A DNA stretch of 64,000 nucleotides from Isochrysis galbana (taxonomy: Eukaryota; Haptophyta; Isochrysidales; Isochrysidaceae): contig CM030941.1 in NCBI GenBank assembly GCA_018136815.1, forward strand, positions 2,079,539 to 2,143,538, written 5' to 3'. The translations under genes were made by a program, and so were the position numbers. Below, piece after piece: positions 1 to 10,170 of the stretch. Numbering within the stretch: the first letter of the stretch is position 1; each line of letters starts with the position of its first letter. The notes beneath the pieces are model-generated. The model ran no database searches, was not told the origin of the DNA, and worked only from the letters and a program-made list of their open reading frames with translations.

Positions 1-412
1 GCTTGGTGGCTAGTTCCACTAGCTCCTCGCTGGGTTTTTAGCCCACCCTTGTCGCTTATGTGAAATACGGGTCTCAAGTCGCCCATATCAATTCTTGTCG
101 CGGTTAGGGGGAGAGCCGCCCTTAGGTTTCCCCAAGGGAGCCTCTCTCCCTTGGTTTCCCCCCTTTGCGAGTTTTCGTCCGCGTCCCCTCCGTCCGATCG
201 GGATCCCCCGATCCCCAACCCCCCCCCCGCCCCCCTTTCTCTCTCTCTCCCCAAGTGTGTTAGGTCGGGGTTGATCATGCTCGATCCCCCTCCCTTGTTT
301 TCTTGTGTGTGCGCGCCCTTTGTTTCCTTGTTTGCGCTTCCCCCGTGTCCCGGGTGTTTCCCGCTCTTTCTCTTGTCTTCGTCCAGAGTTCCCGAGAGTC
401 GCCCCCATGGCC
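1..412. other. Unassigned pyrimidine-rich sequence beyond a LINE fragment
   Basis: The plus strand is rich in C and T, including a run of C at about 220-238. The open frames here are low-complexity Arg/Gly/Pro and I recognise no protein. LINE coding similarity on the minus strand stops at about position 413, so this is either non-homologous flank or a diverged element part. Confidence 0.4.
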
Positions 413-1242
413 GCCCAGTCGAGCGCTAAGAGCAGGCCGGGCTCCCCCGTTTCGTCTAGGTAGGTATGCCTGTGTTAGTTGTAGCAGGTGAGTGGCCTCT
501 CCTATTAGGCGTTTCGGGACGAAGCCTAGTTGGACTTTCGAAATTATGTTTCCGATTACCATTTTTAGTCTGTTCGTAAGTATTTTGGCTAGGATTTTAT
601 AGTCGCTCTGCAGTAGCGTGATGGGTCTGTAGTTCCTGGCTGGGGTCTCGTGTCTCGTGTGTAGCCTTTTTTATATAGGAGTATTATGTCCCCTCCCCTC
701 ATGGATACACTCAGGTATCCCTGATCGAGTGCCAGATTTAGGACTCTTAGGAAGTCGTGTTTTACTAAGTCTATGAAACTTTTGTAGAATTCCGCCGGCA
801 GCGCGTCAGGTCCCGCGCTTTTGCCGCTGCCTATCTGCGCTACGGCGTTTTGGAGTTCTTCCATCGTGATTTTGCCTTCTATCGAGCCGCTACCGTGGGT
901 GTTCATCGGGCCTGCCTCCAGTGTCGCCTCCAACTCCAACTCGAGGTCTCTTACGTTGTTTCGTTCTTGGTAGAGCCATACGTAGTATTTCCGGAGTTCT
1001 CTGCGTATCTCCGCGTCGTCCGCGGTCGTGTGTCTTGTGTCCTTGTCCGGAGCGTTCCAGTCTCTTGTGACGTACAATTCCGGGATCGCGCTATTCGAGG
1101 TTCGGGATTGAAACTTCCGGAAGAATTCTTTCGTCATTCTTTCCTCGTGTTTAAGGGAGTCGAAGCTTTCTTTGGTCGTTGGTCTGGATGTTTTGCGGAT
1201 CGTGTGGGGCGCGGGCCACCGGACCATATCTAAGCCCTCCAC
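413..1242 (-). pseudogene. Non-LTR (LINE) reverse transcriptase fragment, frameshifted
   Basis: The minus-strand frame from 1242 to 589 encodes the start of a LINE-type reverse transcriptase. The diagnostic stretch GKSAGPDALPAEFYKSF is followed by a block ending in GDIILLYKKG. The frame then breaks at about 640. Homology resumes in another frame, covering about 640-470, with YRPITLL, NRLKMVIG and QLGFVPKR, all typical of RT fingers and palm. Coding similarity ends just after GLLLALD at about 413, before the catalytic FADD region, so the enzyme core is missing. The upstream end merges at about 1206 into a repeat that also occurs at 2096-2290, so the insertion is truncated on both sides. RT homology is confident; the exact LINE clade is not. 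Confidence 0.75.
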
Positions 1243-1400
1243 CCCAATCCCCCTAGTAGTGTACGGGGGGAGCCGCCTGATAGCGGGGGGAGAAGGGCCG
1301 GGGGAATGGGGGTGTAGAGAGTATGCTACGTGCTACTTGTAGTGGGTAGTGGTTCCATTCGCCGCGAGTGCGGTAAGAATCTTAAAAGGTTTTTTTTTGA
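1206..1400 (+). repeat. Dispersed repeat A, copy 1
   Basis: This roughly 190-bp sequence is nearly identical to 2096-2290 in the same orientation. It also has a diverged inverted copy at 38205-38325. It runs from a GGGCCACCGGACCATATC block through CCCCCTAGTAGTGTACGGGG to GTGCGGTAAGAAT and then TTAAAAGG plus a T tract. The T-rich end is the shared terminal box discussed under findings. It could be an element terminus or a short non-autonomous element. Confidence 0.8.
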
Positions 1401-1429
1401 TTGACGGGAACAACATTCAGCTTTTCCAA

Positions 1430-1630
1430 CAGTATATATGTTACCCCCCAGGAGCCAACGCCCCCCAGGAGCTAGGAGCTATCGGGGGGCCCCGAGAGCT
1501 ATCGGGGGCAAATTTTCTCCCGATCGCCAACATTCCCATTCCCACCGGAGCTACCGGGGGACCGAGAAAATCCCCCGAGAGCTATTGGGAGATTTTACCT
1601 CCCCCGGGGAGCTATCGCTATCGCGTTTTA
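1430..1630 (+). repeat. Degenerate short tandem motif
   Basis: The motif GAGCTATCGGGGG and close variants occur at least five times in this stretch, interleaved with A/T-containing spacers. It has no coding potential I recognise. Confidence 0.5.
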
Positions 1631-1734
1631 AGGTCGGCCCGCTTGCCAGGAGCCCACTGCCCTACTGACCCACTTCCTTCCCCACAGGCTCGCCCCATTC
1701 GCCCATCCTATCCAGTCGTGGCCAGCCCATTGCT

Positions 1735-1960
1735 CCAACCCCCCCTCCCCCCTGGTCGACAGGCATACAGGTGCAGCGTGGGGGGCCCAGAGGCTCTAGA
1801 GCGCCAGCGAGGGAGAGGCAGGGGAGGCCAGGGCCCAGCCCCAGCCTCCTCTACCCCCTGAGCTGGCCTCCAGGAGCCTCCAGGGGCCGCCAGAGGGCAG
1901 CTGGCGGCCTGCCGCAGGCGCGCCATCGCGCGTGCCGCAGGAGAGGGGAGAGAGAGCGCG
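1735..1960 (+). repeat. Dispersed repeat B, copy 1
   Basis: This segment aligns by eye, in direct orientation, with about 17110-17340. Shared landmarks are CCCTGGTCG followed by CAGGCA, GCCAGCGAGGGAGAGGCAGG, and AGCCCCAGCCTCC. The flanks differ between copies. The purine-rich reading frames through it are not convincing genes. Confidence 0.65.
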
Positions 1961-2095
1961 GAGAAGGGGGGGAGCTCCGCCCACCGAAAAATCGGTAAGT
2001 CCCGCTCCTGCTTACAGGATAAGGCTCGGGACAGAGTCGGAGAGTCGGCCGCCCACTCGGAGACACAGGAGGAAGGGGGGGTAAGATCACCGGGG

Positions 2096-2290
2096 GGAGG
2101 CGCGGGCCACCGGACCATATCTAAGCCCTCCACCCCTATCCCCCTAGTAGTGTACGGGGGGGAGCCGCCTGATGGCGGGGGGAGAAGGGCCGGGGGAATG
2201 GGGGTGTAGAAAGTATGCTACGTGTAGTAGTTAGAAGTAGGTAGTGGTTCCATTCGCCGCGAGTGCGGTAAGAATATTAACAGGTTTCAA
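2096..2290 (+). repeat. Dispersed repeat A, copy 2
   Basis: This is the second direct copy of the repeat at 1206-1400. It matches over almost its full length and ends with GTGCGGTAAGAATATTAACAGG. The sequence before it differs from that before copy 1, so the left boundary at about 2096 is well defined. Confidence 0.8.
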
Positions 2291-2750
2291 CTAAGTGACC
2301 CGATCTTCGAAACACGCGACAGAGGCGCCCTCACGATGAACACAAACTTGGCCTTAGTGGCACAAGCGCTCGACATGGCTGAGTAACTCGCCTAACCTTC
2401 CGACGAATCCCCCACCCCCACCACCTACGACCCAACACCGACGTCTTCGCGAGTAACACATCCCTAAGTCCAAGACCCAATGTGAAACATAACCACGGGA
2501 ACTTCAAGAAATAACCAACAGCCCGATGGCGCAAGAGGAGGCCGAGGAGTCGGAGTCGACCATCGGGGATCGGTACACGCCGCCTGCCACCGGAAAGACC
2601 CCGAACACTGGGCCCCTAAGTAGAGCACGAGGGGACGAGCCGCCAGGCGAGTGAGAGGGAGATTTAAGGTAAGCGAGCGCGGCTGCTAGATAGTTATGCA
2701 GGGTCGCGCGCGCGGCGTGAATGTTAAGAAGATTTTTTTTCTTTACTAGC
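2281..2750 (+). repeat. Dispersed repeat C, inverted relative to 16535-16960
   Basis: The reverse complement of this stretch matches 16535-16960 in several blocks. These include the GTGTTCATGA-like block with GGGCGCCT, the TGCTCTACCTAGGGG block, and GACCCTGCA followed by an A-rich tract. The outer end at 2720-2745 is the T-rich terminal box. Short minus-strand ORF pieces look like decayed element coding sequence. The 2750-3139 interval continues as unassigned sequence. Confidence 0.65.
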
Positions 2751-3139
2751 ACCGCCACACACATGTAGTAGTGCCCGCCCCGAACGCGCCTGGGTCCTCC
2801 CCAGGGCAAAAAGGAGCATCCGTCTGTCCGTCTGATGGTGCGGCTTGCCCGACCACACATCTTCAAGTGGAACCTGGCTAAAGGTTCTCGGCATCGGTCG
2901 GCCGACGTCCGATGTCTACTGTCTAGTGCTTGTGGACCACCAAAGTTCCCATCGATCATCCGTATCAGGTTTTCTTCCGTTGGCTCAAGCGATGGCACGT
3001 GCAAGATCAATCTCTTCACTCGACACGGGAAGATTTTCTGGCACAGCTTATTGTCACACCCAAGCATATTGGTGCCGGGAGTCTGAGCCTACTGAAGACT
3101 TGTTGTGCGCCAAGGCGCCGACGCCTGTGCAGGGGTAAT

Positions 3140-6100
3140 TCAGCCAAATTTCTTGCGCTCATGTGCACGCATGCCCGCACGGCGCGCCTTGGAAGACTCC
3201 TCAGAGCGCTTTGCCTCGACGCGGAGCTCATTGAAGATCTGCAAAAAGTGGATGGGCATAGAGGCAGACAGGGCTAAGCTCAGCAAAACGAAGTCGTGAG
3301 TTGTTGGATTTCGAGTGAGGCGCCCGCCATGACTTGATGGTGCAGGTCGGAGAGCCTCGGCAGGGTAGCCAAGGCAGATGCCTCAATGAGCACCGCTGGC
3401 GAAGGGATTACTAGGATGCAGGGGCACATTGAGAGGAAAGTTCAAGTCAGGTATGCTGCCCGCGCCGTTGAGAAGCAAGGGGAATAAGGTCTCCTCCATC
3501 TGGTTACCTGCGTGGCCATCTCATCCGAGATGTTCCATATGCTAGCCATCTGTTTCGCCGAGAGCTTCATGAGTCCCTTGCCGTCAAGCGAGGGCGAGAC
3601 GTTGGGCAGCAGCGGGGCGAAGCTGCCACCACACACCTTCGAGAGGTAGTTACGTACTGCAGCCACATCGTACATCTTTGGATGCAACGTAGCGGGTTCC
3701 AGAGCAGGTGCAATAGGACGGACCGCTTGCTTCGTTTCGCGGCACACACTTGTTTCAGCCCCAATCTGGCAGACGGTGCGTAGAGTAGCGATCGAGTGTT
3801 CAGCATCTGTTGAAGCTGGAGAAACGGTGCCGATGACCGCCATGAGACTGCGAGGATCCGTCAAGGGGTAGGGAGGGGATAGAAGGTTCAGAGCGACGCC
3901 TCTTTGAGGATATGGATTGAACATGAATAACGCACACGGTGTGGACTTCAAAGCAGCGGTGCCGTCGGGGCACCGACGGCCGCCCTAAAGGTAATGAGAG
4001 CGCAGTTTCCTTTTCCTAAGTGAGCTCAGGCCATTCAGTTGCGTGTTCGTTGTCGTAAGTGCAAGCAACATACGTGTTTGGCCGTGTGAAGGAGTTGGCG
4101 AGGACCCGGGTAAGTGCGGACTGGCGGAAGGGGATGTGCACGTTCTGTTTGCCTTCCTCGGTTGCCACCCATTGCCGCATGCACTCCTTGAGCACGTGAA
4201 GAGACGCATTGATCTCAGCCCCCTAGAGACGGGTGGGAGCCAGCCCAATCACCCAATGAATCGCGCGGTCAAGGGGAGGGGCGCGGGGCGGGGAGGGGGG
4301 GCGTTCCTTCGGGAAGCCGGAATCGCCGTCTCTCTGCCTTTCGTCTAGACATGGCTCACCTCTTTCCTTCGGTCAGAATTGTGGTAGGCGGAGTCTTCTT
4401 TCCTCTCCGATCCGGCGCAATCCACAAGCGTGAGAATTGCACCACCCGCACGCGCACGCTTGCGTTGTAAAGGTGGCTCGCCATCCTGCACAACGCTAGT
4501 GCCGACACGCAGCTCGAGCTGGCATACGGCGTGCGAACGAGAGGAAGCAGCATTAGCGCCAGTGGCATGCGTGGCACGACGAGACTTGGCCTGTGCGATG
4601 GCTGCAATAAGCTCCTCGGCCGAGTTGATGTCGGCCGTGGTTGCGCCTAACAGTTGCGTCGTGCCTGAGTGCAAGAACAACCGGCGGCGAGTCTGCGATG
4701 TACCTCATCCGTCTAGCCACGTGCAACTGCCAACAATGGACTGCAACGTTTTGTGGCCCGTGGCCCTGCCCATGCCTCAAGCGGAGTAATGACTGAAAGG
4801 GAATCGTAGGGGCGGTGGGGGCTCACCCGACGCATCGTTGGCGAGCATTAGCTCTTTGCCGCGCTCTGCGGAGAGCAGGTCGACGCAACGGTCCCCCTTC
4901 ACCTCATAGAACTGGAGAACCGCGCGCGGCTCAGTTCTCGGCATGTCGGACGCTACCGCCGGGAGTAGCGCGGATGCGGAAAATTCTTCGATGCCTGCCA
5001 TCGTGTGCGTCTTGCCCGACCCCGTCTGGCCGTACATGAAGACGGTGGATGCGCCACCGCGAGCGACCTGAGGTCAAATCTAACCAAAGGACTGGATGAG
5101 TGGACACGTCCGATCGGCAGGTAGTGCGCTTGCACGTGATGGGGCAAGGGCAGCGAGGCGCACACAGGGCTTGGGGGCAAGGGCGGCGTGGCGCGCAGGA
5201 CTTCCTCTTGAGCCGCTCACGTTTTCGAGGAGCGGCACAATGGCCGACTCGCACAATTGCTCGTTACTACTGTCCTCGCCAAAGGACAGACCGACTCCGA
5301 ATTCATGATGTCGCACGAACATCCCCTTGAGATCGGGATTCATCATACACAAGTGCACTGCGATCGTTTGCGAGGCAGTAGAGACGACATCGAAATCGCC
5401 TCGTCCAGCTTCGTGAGAGAACAGCGGCCGCTTGCGAGCGACCACCAGCACCTTGCGCTGCTCTGCGGGCGGCTTTCCGCTGCTGGCGGTGCGCACCTGA
5501 GGGGCAGCACGAATGAGGGAGAGAAGGCGAAGTTGGTTGCTGCACCTCGACTCGCGAGCAAATAGGTTCAGACTGGAGGCTCAGCTTGGCACTGCTACTC
5601 ACATGCGACAATGGCTTCCGCGCGTGCAACTCGTCCCGCCACGCGGCAATGGAGGCCACAAAGGATTCGCGGTTGTTCCGACGCGAGGTACGCTTGTCGA
5701 TCATCTGACGGGTCACGGGGTCTTCCTTGTCCTTGATCGCCTCGGTAGCCTCGCGACCACCGCCCGCGCTGCTGGCTTGCCTCGCCCCCGAGAGGATGGA
5801 GGAGCTCCGGTTTGTGCGGGGGGGCATGGTTGCGTCCGACGGCGAGCGACCAAGTCGTGCCGGCAGCGCACTCGGGAGGCCGCAGGCAGAGGATGAGGCG
5901 CGCACAGCCGTGCGTCCCGAGTCCGTGGCCGGAGGAGGAGGCACAGTTGGCTTCGTCGCAGGGGGAGGAGGCGGCGCAGTGCGCGAAGTTGACGGCGCAG
6001 CTGCAAATGCTGATTCGAGATGAGTACACGAGGTGGCCTTCGGAGCATGGCTTGGAGCACTCGCCGGCGGGGCCAGGGGCTCGGGAGCTCCCGGTCTGAC

Positions 6101-7872
6101 CTTCACGCGCTGCTCAAGTGAGCGCAGAATCTCTTCAGCCGACGAGGTCGGCGACAGGAGCGGTGCCTGCGCGCTTGCCTGCTCCTCCCTGCCCGAATCG
6201 CCAGGTGGCGAGGTTCCAGCGCACACATCGCCTGACACGCCTTCCGTGTCGGCCTCGTTGGCATCGCGGCGGTCGACGGCGAGCGTGAGGACCCCCCGCA
6301 ACGTGGGAGGAGTTGGCGCGGCGGCGATGGTGCTCGTAGCCCCTCGCCAGCCCGCAGGGGGCGTGTCAGGGCAGGGGGGTGTTCCCGCAGACTGCTCGTC
6401 CGCCCCACTGAGCCCGTCAATGTGAGGGTCCTCGTGCGGCGCCTTGGGCTCAGTTGGGGGAGCAGGTAGGGCAGACATCCGGTGGGTGCTCATCAGCGGA
6501 GTGGAGGCCTCGCTCGAAGCCGGCGGGGGACCCTCTGGTTGCGTGAGGGGCATTGCCTGCATGTTGGGCGCAATAGCAGACACCGCTGGCGGGGGCGCCA
6601 CAGGCGAGTTTTGACCCGCAAGCGGCAGTACCAGCGCAGTTGGCGCCATGGACCACTTCTTGCGAGCCCGGGGCGCCTCTCCCTTCTGCGAATCTGCATG
6701 CTGCGGCATCGCCCTCGCAACGTCGTTGGTGGGATTGGAGGCCGTCAACACGGCTTGCCCAGGAGCGGCGCTCGCCTTAGCCTCACGCGACGCAGAGCGG
6801 GTGACCGGTACGCTCGGCCGGCCTTCTGTCGGCGAGTATGATGCTGCCCCAGCTGCGCCCTCCGCGGCTCCCCATGCTGCCGCGGGCGGGAAGGGCTTGG
6901 TGGCAAAGTTCTGCGTGGCCGCTCGGTTGTCCGGGTGGATCTGCTGCAGGAGGTGTATGACCTCCTCTTGCGAGGGTGCCCGGGTGAATTTGGCGGGGCC
7001 AGCCGGTGGACGCTGCTGCATTGCCTCTTCCTCGAGTTGCTGCTGGCGCACTTCGAGCAAAAGTTCTCGCGATGGCTGGGGGAATGGGTTCTGGCCGGTG
7101 ACCACGGCTGATGCATTTGGAGTCGGGTGCGGCGCGGCGGCGGCACTAGGCCCTGATGCAGAAACGGGTACTAGGCCCACGGCGATGCTCGGCGCCTCGA
7201 TCCCCCGCAGCATTTGCCGGTCTGCGCCCTCTGAAAGCCCCCCGTCTGCGGAACGCGCTGCGGCGCTAGGCGCCGCCTGTGACCGCCAGCCAAGGGGAAT
7301 GGCGGCCTCATGCGCGTCAGTTGGTCGCGAAGCGGAAGCGAGTCGGGCGGTGCGAAGCTTGCGCAGGGTGGGGGCCTGCGCGACACCAGCGGCTCCCTCG
7401 AGCGCAGCGACCAGGTGATTGCTCGCCGGGCGCGATGGTACCCCAATCGCCGCCACCGCCGCCTCAGTCGCCTTCGCCTCGGCCTCGGCGACCGCGTGCC
7501 GCTCGGCGGCTTCCCGCCTTCGCTGCTCGCTGCGGGGATGAAGGCAGCAGGAGGGCCGGGGCGAACGATTGTTGGTGAGCGACAGCTGACGCACGTCATC
7601 CCCTTGCTATCTCATACCCACGCACACGTTCCCCTCCCATCTCTACGCCCCTAGGCTTTTTCGCCCATCCTCCTCTCACTCTCGCTCTCGCCCTCCATTC
7701 CGCACCCTTCCTCCCTCACTCCATCCCTGGCAACACTCCCCCCTGCTCACCCCTTCCCCGCTCTCTCTCACCGAATCTCCTCGGCCTTCTGCTTCTGCTC
7801 ATTGCGCTTGCGTGCCCACTCATGAGCCAGGAAAGAGCGCTTGGCAGCAATCGGGTCTTCCGGCTTGGGCAT
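3140..7872 (-). CDS. Kinesin-13 family motor protein with C-terminal SAM-like domain
   Basis: This is a microtubule motor or depolymerase that hydrolyses ATP. I placed eight exons by GT-AG sites, protein similarity and phase: 7772-7872, 5603-7529, 5221-5496, 4827-5067, 4360-4664, 4074-4222, 3508-3847, 3140-3238. Together they give 1145 residues. Residues 1-60 are charged and probably coiled coil. About 60-650 is Ala/Pro/Ser-rich and probably disordered. The motor starts near 690 (VARKRPL). The P-loop is GQTGSGKT at 781-788, switch I ends NAASSRSH at 886-893, and switch II is DCAGSE at 930-935, where DLAGSE is usual. GAEIN followed by LKEC and HIPFRQSALTRVL is the kinesin-13 signature. After the motor comes a region resembling a SAM domain (LDGKGLMKLSAKQ), then a short basic tail. 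The start at 7872 is the first in-frame ATG of the exon; an upstream exon is possible. Confidence 0.88.
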
Positions 7873-7894
7873 CTCGTCGGGAGAACACTGAGGC

Positions 7895-8140
7895 TTCCAG
7901 CCGAGGAAGAGCGAGGAGGAGAGAGGAGGGGAGGAGGGGAAGAGAGGAGAGGAGGGAGAGAAGCCCGCGACGGCGACTGGCGCCGGTGGTGGCTGGGCCA
8001 CACAGACGTGAGAGAGGGGAAGGGGGGGGAAGAGGGAGGGGGCCAAAGCCAGGAAGGACACACTTCAGAGAGAGAGAGAGAGGAAGGAGAGGAGAGGAGA
8101 GAGAGAGAGAGAGAGACAGAGAGAGACAGAGAGAGAGAGA

Positions 8141-8208
<68 letters not shown>

Positions 8209-8215
8209 TCGCCCT
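7895..8215. repeat. GA/CT microsatellite upstream of the kinesin gene
   Basis: The plus strand is a GA-rich tract, nearly pure GAGA from about 8065 to 8210. On the coding strand of the kinesin gene this is a CT tract just 5' of the start codon. Long Arg/Glu or Ser/Leu ORFs through it are artefacts of composition. The 8216-8560 stretch that follows holds nothing I recognise. Confidence 0.9.
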
Positions 8216-8569
8216 TCAGCCCGATAGAGAAGTGAAAAGAAACGTGGCCAAAAACCAGATGAAAGAAGAAGAAGCGCCGGGCGGCTCGTTCGAGGCGCGC
8301 GAGGGGGGGCGGGCCGCGCCGTGCATGCCATGCCGCCCAGTGCGCCGCCGCTCCTCGCGCCTTCGAATTCGTGAACTTGTGGGGGGGGGGGTATTTAAAC
8401 ATAAGTCGTGTTTTGTTGTAGATACCTCAGTTCTACTCCCAGTGTCGCAACCTCATCCCGGCATCCCGACTGGATTCACCGTACTCCTATCGCCGTCCGG
8501 AACGCTAGCCACTCGATGTTACCTCTGTACATCACGATGCTGTCTATTCATGGACCACCCTATGGTAGG

Positions 8570-8760
8570 TCGGTCAAGCACTCTTTTAACTTCTAAGCTT
8601 CTAATGGTGTAAAAATGAAAACGTCAGGATTGAGGAAATGGAAATACAGCACGAAAGTAAAGCGGTAGAAACCCGGGAAAACACCCATTTATAGGGCGGT
8701 CAAATACTATTTTAACTTCTAAGGGTGTACAAATGAAAAGTCGAGATTGAGGAAATACCC
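8570..8760 (+). repeat. Two tandem copies of the TAGGGCGGTCAAA-family end
   Basis: TAGGTCGGTCAAGCA at about 8570 and TAGGGCGGTCAAATA at about 8692 each precede T-rich sequence, a TTCTAA..GGTGTA block and ATTGAGGAAAT. The same end occurs at about 38505 and, inverted, at about 58945. The two copies lie about 120 bp apart. Confidence 0.7.
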
Positions 8761-8831
8761 CAAAGTAAAGAGTAAAGCGTAAAGCGTAAAGCGGTAGCGG
8801 TAGAATCGTAAAAACTTTCTTTCTAGAATAA

Positions 8832-9457
8832 TACTACCTCCGTTCCAAAACTGAGATGTGAGAGAGCCTTTGGGAAGCGAGGGCGGCGCACAGAGAAGAG
8901 GAGGCACTAGATGGAGGGCCGGGGTGTGGGGAGGGTACATGCTGGCTTAACAAGGTGCTTTCGTTCAGGATGTTAACGAAAATCTAAAGCTAAAGCGCCC
9001 CACAACGTGTCAAAAACGGGCACTCCATTTACTGTCAGAAGCAACGTCACGACGATGCGGCAAGGCGCAAGGCGTGATGGTTTCCACCGGGAGGACCGTT
9101 GGTGGTTGAGCTCCTCTTCTTGCGCCCCTTGCCTTGCCACTCATACTCGCCCCCAGTGCGAGCGCCGCGCTGCGGCGGCTCCACCACCTTCATTCAGCCG
9201 CGCCATGCGGCCGCGAGTGCCACGGGCCAAGAGCTTTGGCGCCAATCGTTCGCGTCAGCCGATTTGCACACCCAGTCCACATTGAAAAGCTGCCCATTTC
9301 AATATTGTTTCGAGTGCTGAGCCCCCCCCCTCCTCACCCCATTAAGCCAGCATGTACCGGCAACCCCCCCATTGAAGTTGCGGTTTATTTATTTCAAGTT
9401 TTGGGGAGCTGTGAAAAGAAAACTGAAAAAATTTTCAGTTTTGGAACGGAGGTAGTA
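8832..9457. mobile_element. Mariner-like non-autonomous transposon (MITE)
   Basis: The element is bounded by perfect 23-bp inverted repeats at 8832-8854 and 9435-9457. Each begins with the dinucleotide TA, consistent with a TA target-site duplication. The terminal sequence CTACCTCCGTTCCAAAACTG closely resembles the CTCCCTCCGTTCC ends of plant Stowaway/mariner elements. Internal ORFs are short and show no transposase motif, so at 626 bp this looks non-autonomous. A related single end appears at about 52167-52195. Confidence 0.88.
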
Positions 9458-9467
9458 TAATAAAACA

Positions 9468-9640
9468 ACTGAGCGTTAGTACCACTACTCCCACTAGCCC
9501 GGTACCAACACGACAGCCCTCAGCGCACCTGCCCGTACACCTTGGCGCGTGCTGTTGACACAGATACATACTCCTATGCACCCCTCCAAATCTCCCCCCT
9601 CGCATGCCCCCGGCTCCCATTCTAACTCCCCACAAGTTAA
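9468..9640 (+). repeat. Dispersed repeat D, copy 1
   Basis: This 173-bp sequence is the near-perfect reverse complement of 17667-17840. It starts AACTGAGCGTTAGTACCACT and ends CCCCACAAGTTAA. The first 40 bp also occur at 16284-16324. It sits directly between the MITE and the hAT fragment. No ORF is evident. Confidence 0.85.
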
Positions 9641-9660
9641 GGTGGTTCTAAAGAGTAAAA

Positions 9661-10170
9661 TTGGACGCTGCCGCTGCACCTGCCGGCCGCCCCCCCTCCC
9701 CCCCTCCTCCCCTCCTCCCACGGCCACCATGGTCCTGTTTGGCATGGGAGAGTTTGGTGACGCGTGGGGGCTGGCGCTGCAAGCACAGCTCGGATCCTCG
9801 GGGCCCGACGCGGCCTCGCCTGGGCCGCCAGCATCCAGCATCGCGTCGTGAGCCGATTGCGTGGGTGGAAGTGCGAGGACGCGGCAAGAAGGCGGCGACC
9901 ACACAGTGTGACCGCGAAGACCCAGAGGTTGCTGAGGCGGTGGCTGCCTCGAGGGAGGAGGACAGGGAGGAGGAGTGTGTGGTGCAGTGGCTGGAGGGGC
10001 TGCCTCTGGAGGCTGACGGCGAGCAGTGGGAGTGCTGGCTGGAGCAACCCTACGACGACGCAAGGTTTGCAGAAACCAAGTTTGGGCGAGAGAAGAGGTG
10101 GTGCGGTGCTCGATTATGGGGATCCTATTGTACGGCATCGGGGCAAACTGGAAGATCGCTGAGTGGCTGA
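9661..10170 (+). pseudogene. hAT-associated N-terminal domain remnant, copy 1
   Basis: The plus-strand frame contains EAVAASREEDREEECVVQWL followed by an ADGEQWECWLEQPY block. This matches the minus-strand domain at 11803-12342 (WLQGVMLDADGQQWLCWVE) and more weakly 30118-30450. It lies immediately upstream of a hAT transposase ORF, so it is probably that protein's N-terminus. A frame change at about 10150-10165 separates the two. I do not recognise this domain from any named family. Confidence 0.6.

Noticed and set aside
7716-8612. Long Ser/Leu and Arg/Glu open frames on both strands
   Set aside because: They are translations of the GA/CT microsatellite and have no real composition or motif. 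The same holds at 20452-21193, 52585-53378 and 59201-59851.
8832-9457. Plant contamination as the explanation for the Stowaway-like ends
   Set aside because: The element is embedded in repeats that recur across the window and lies next to repeat D, so it is part of this genome's assembly.
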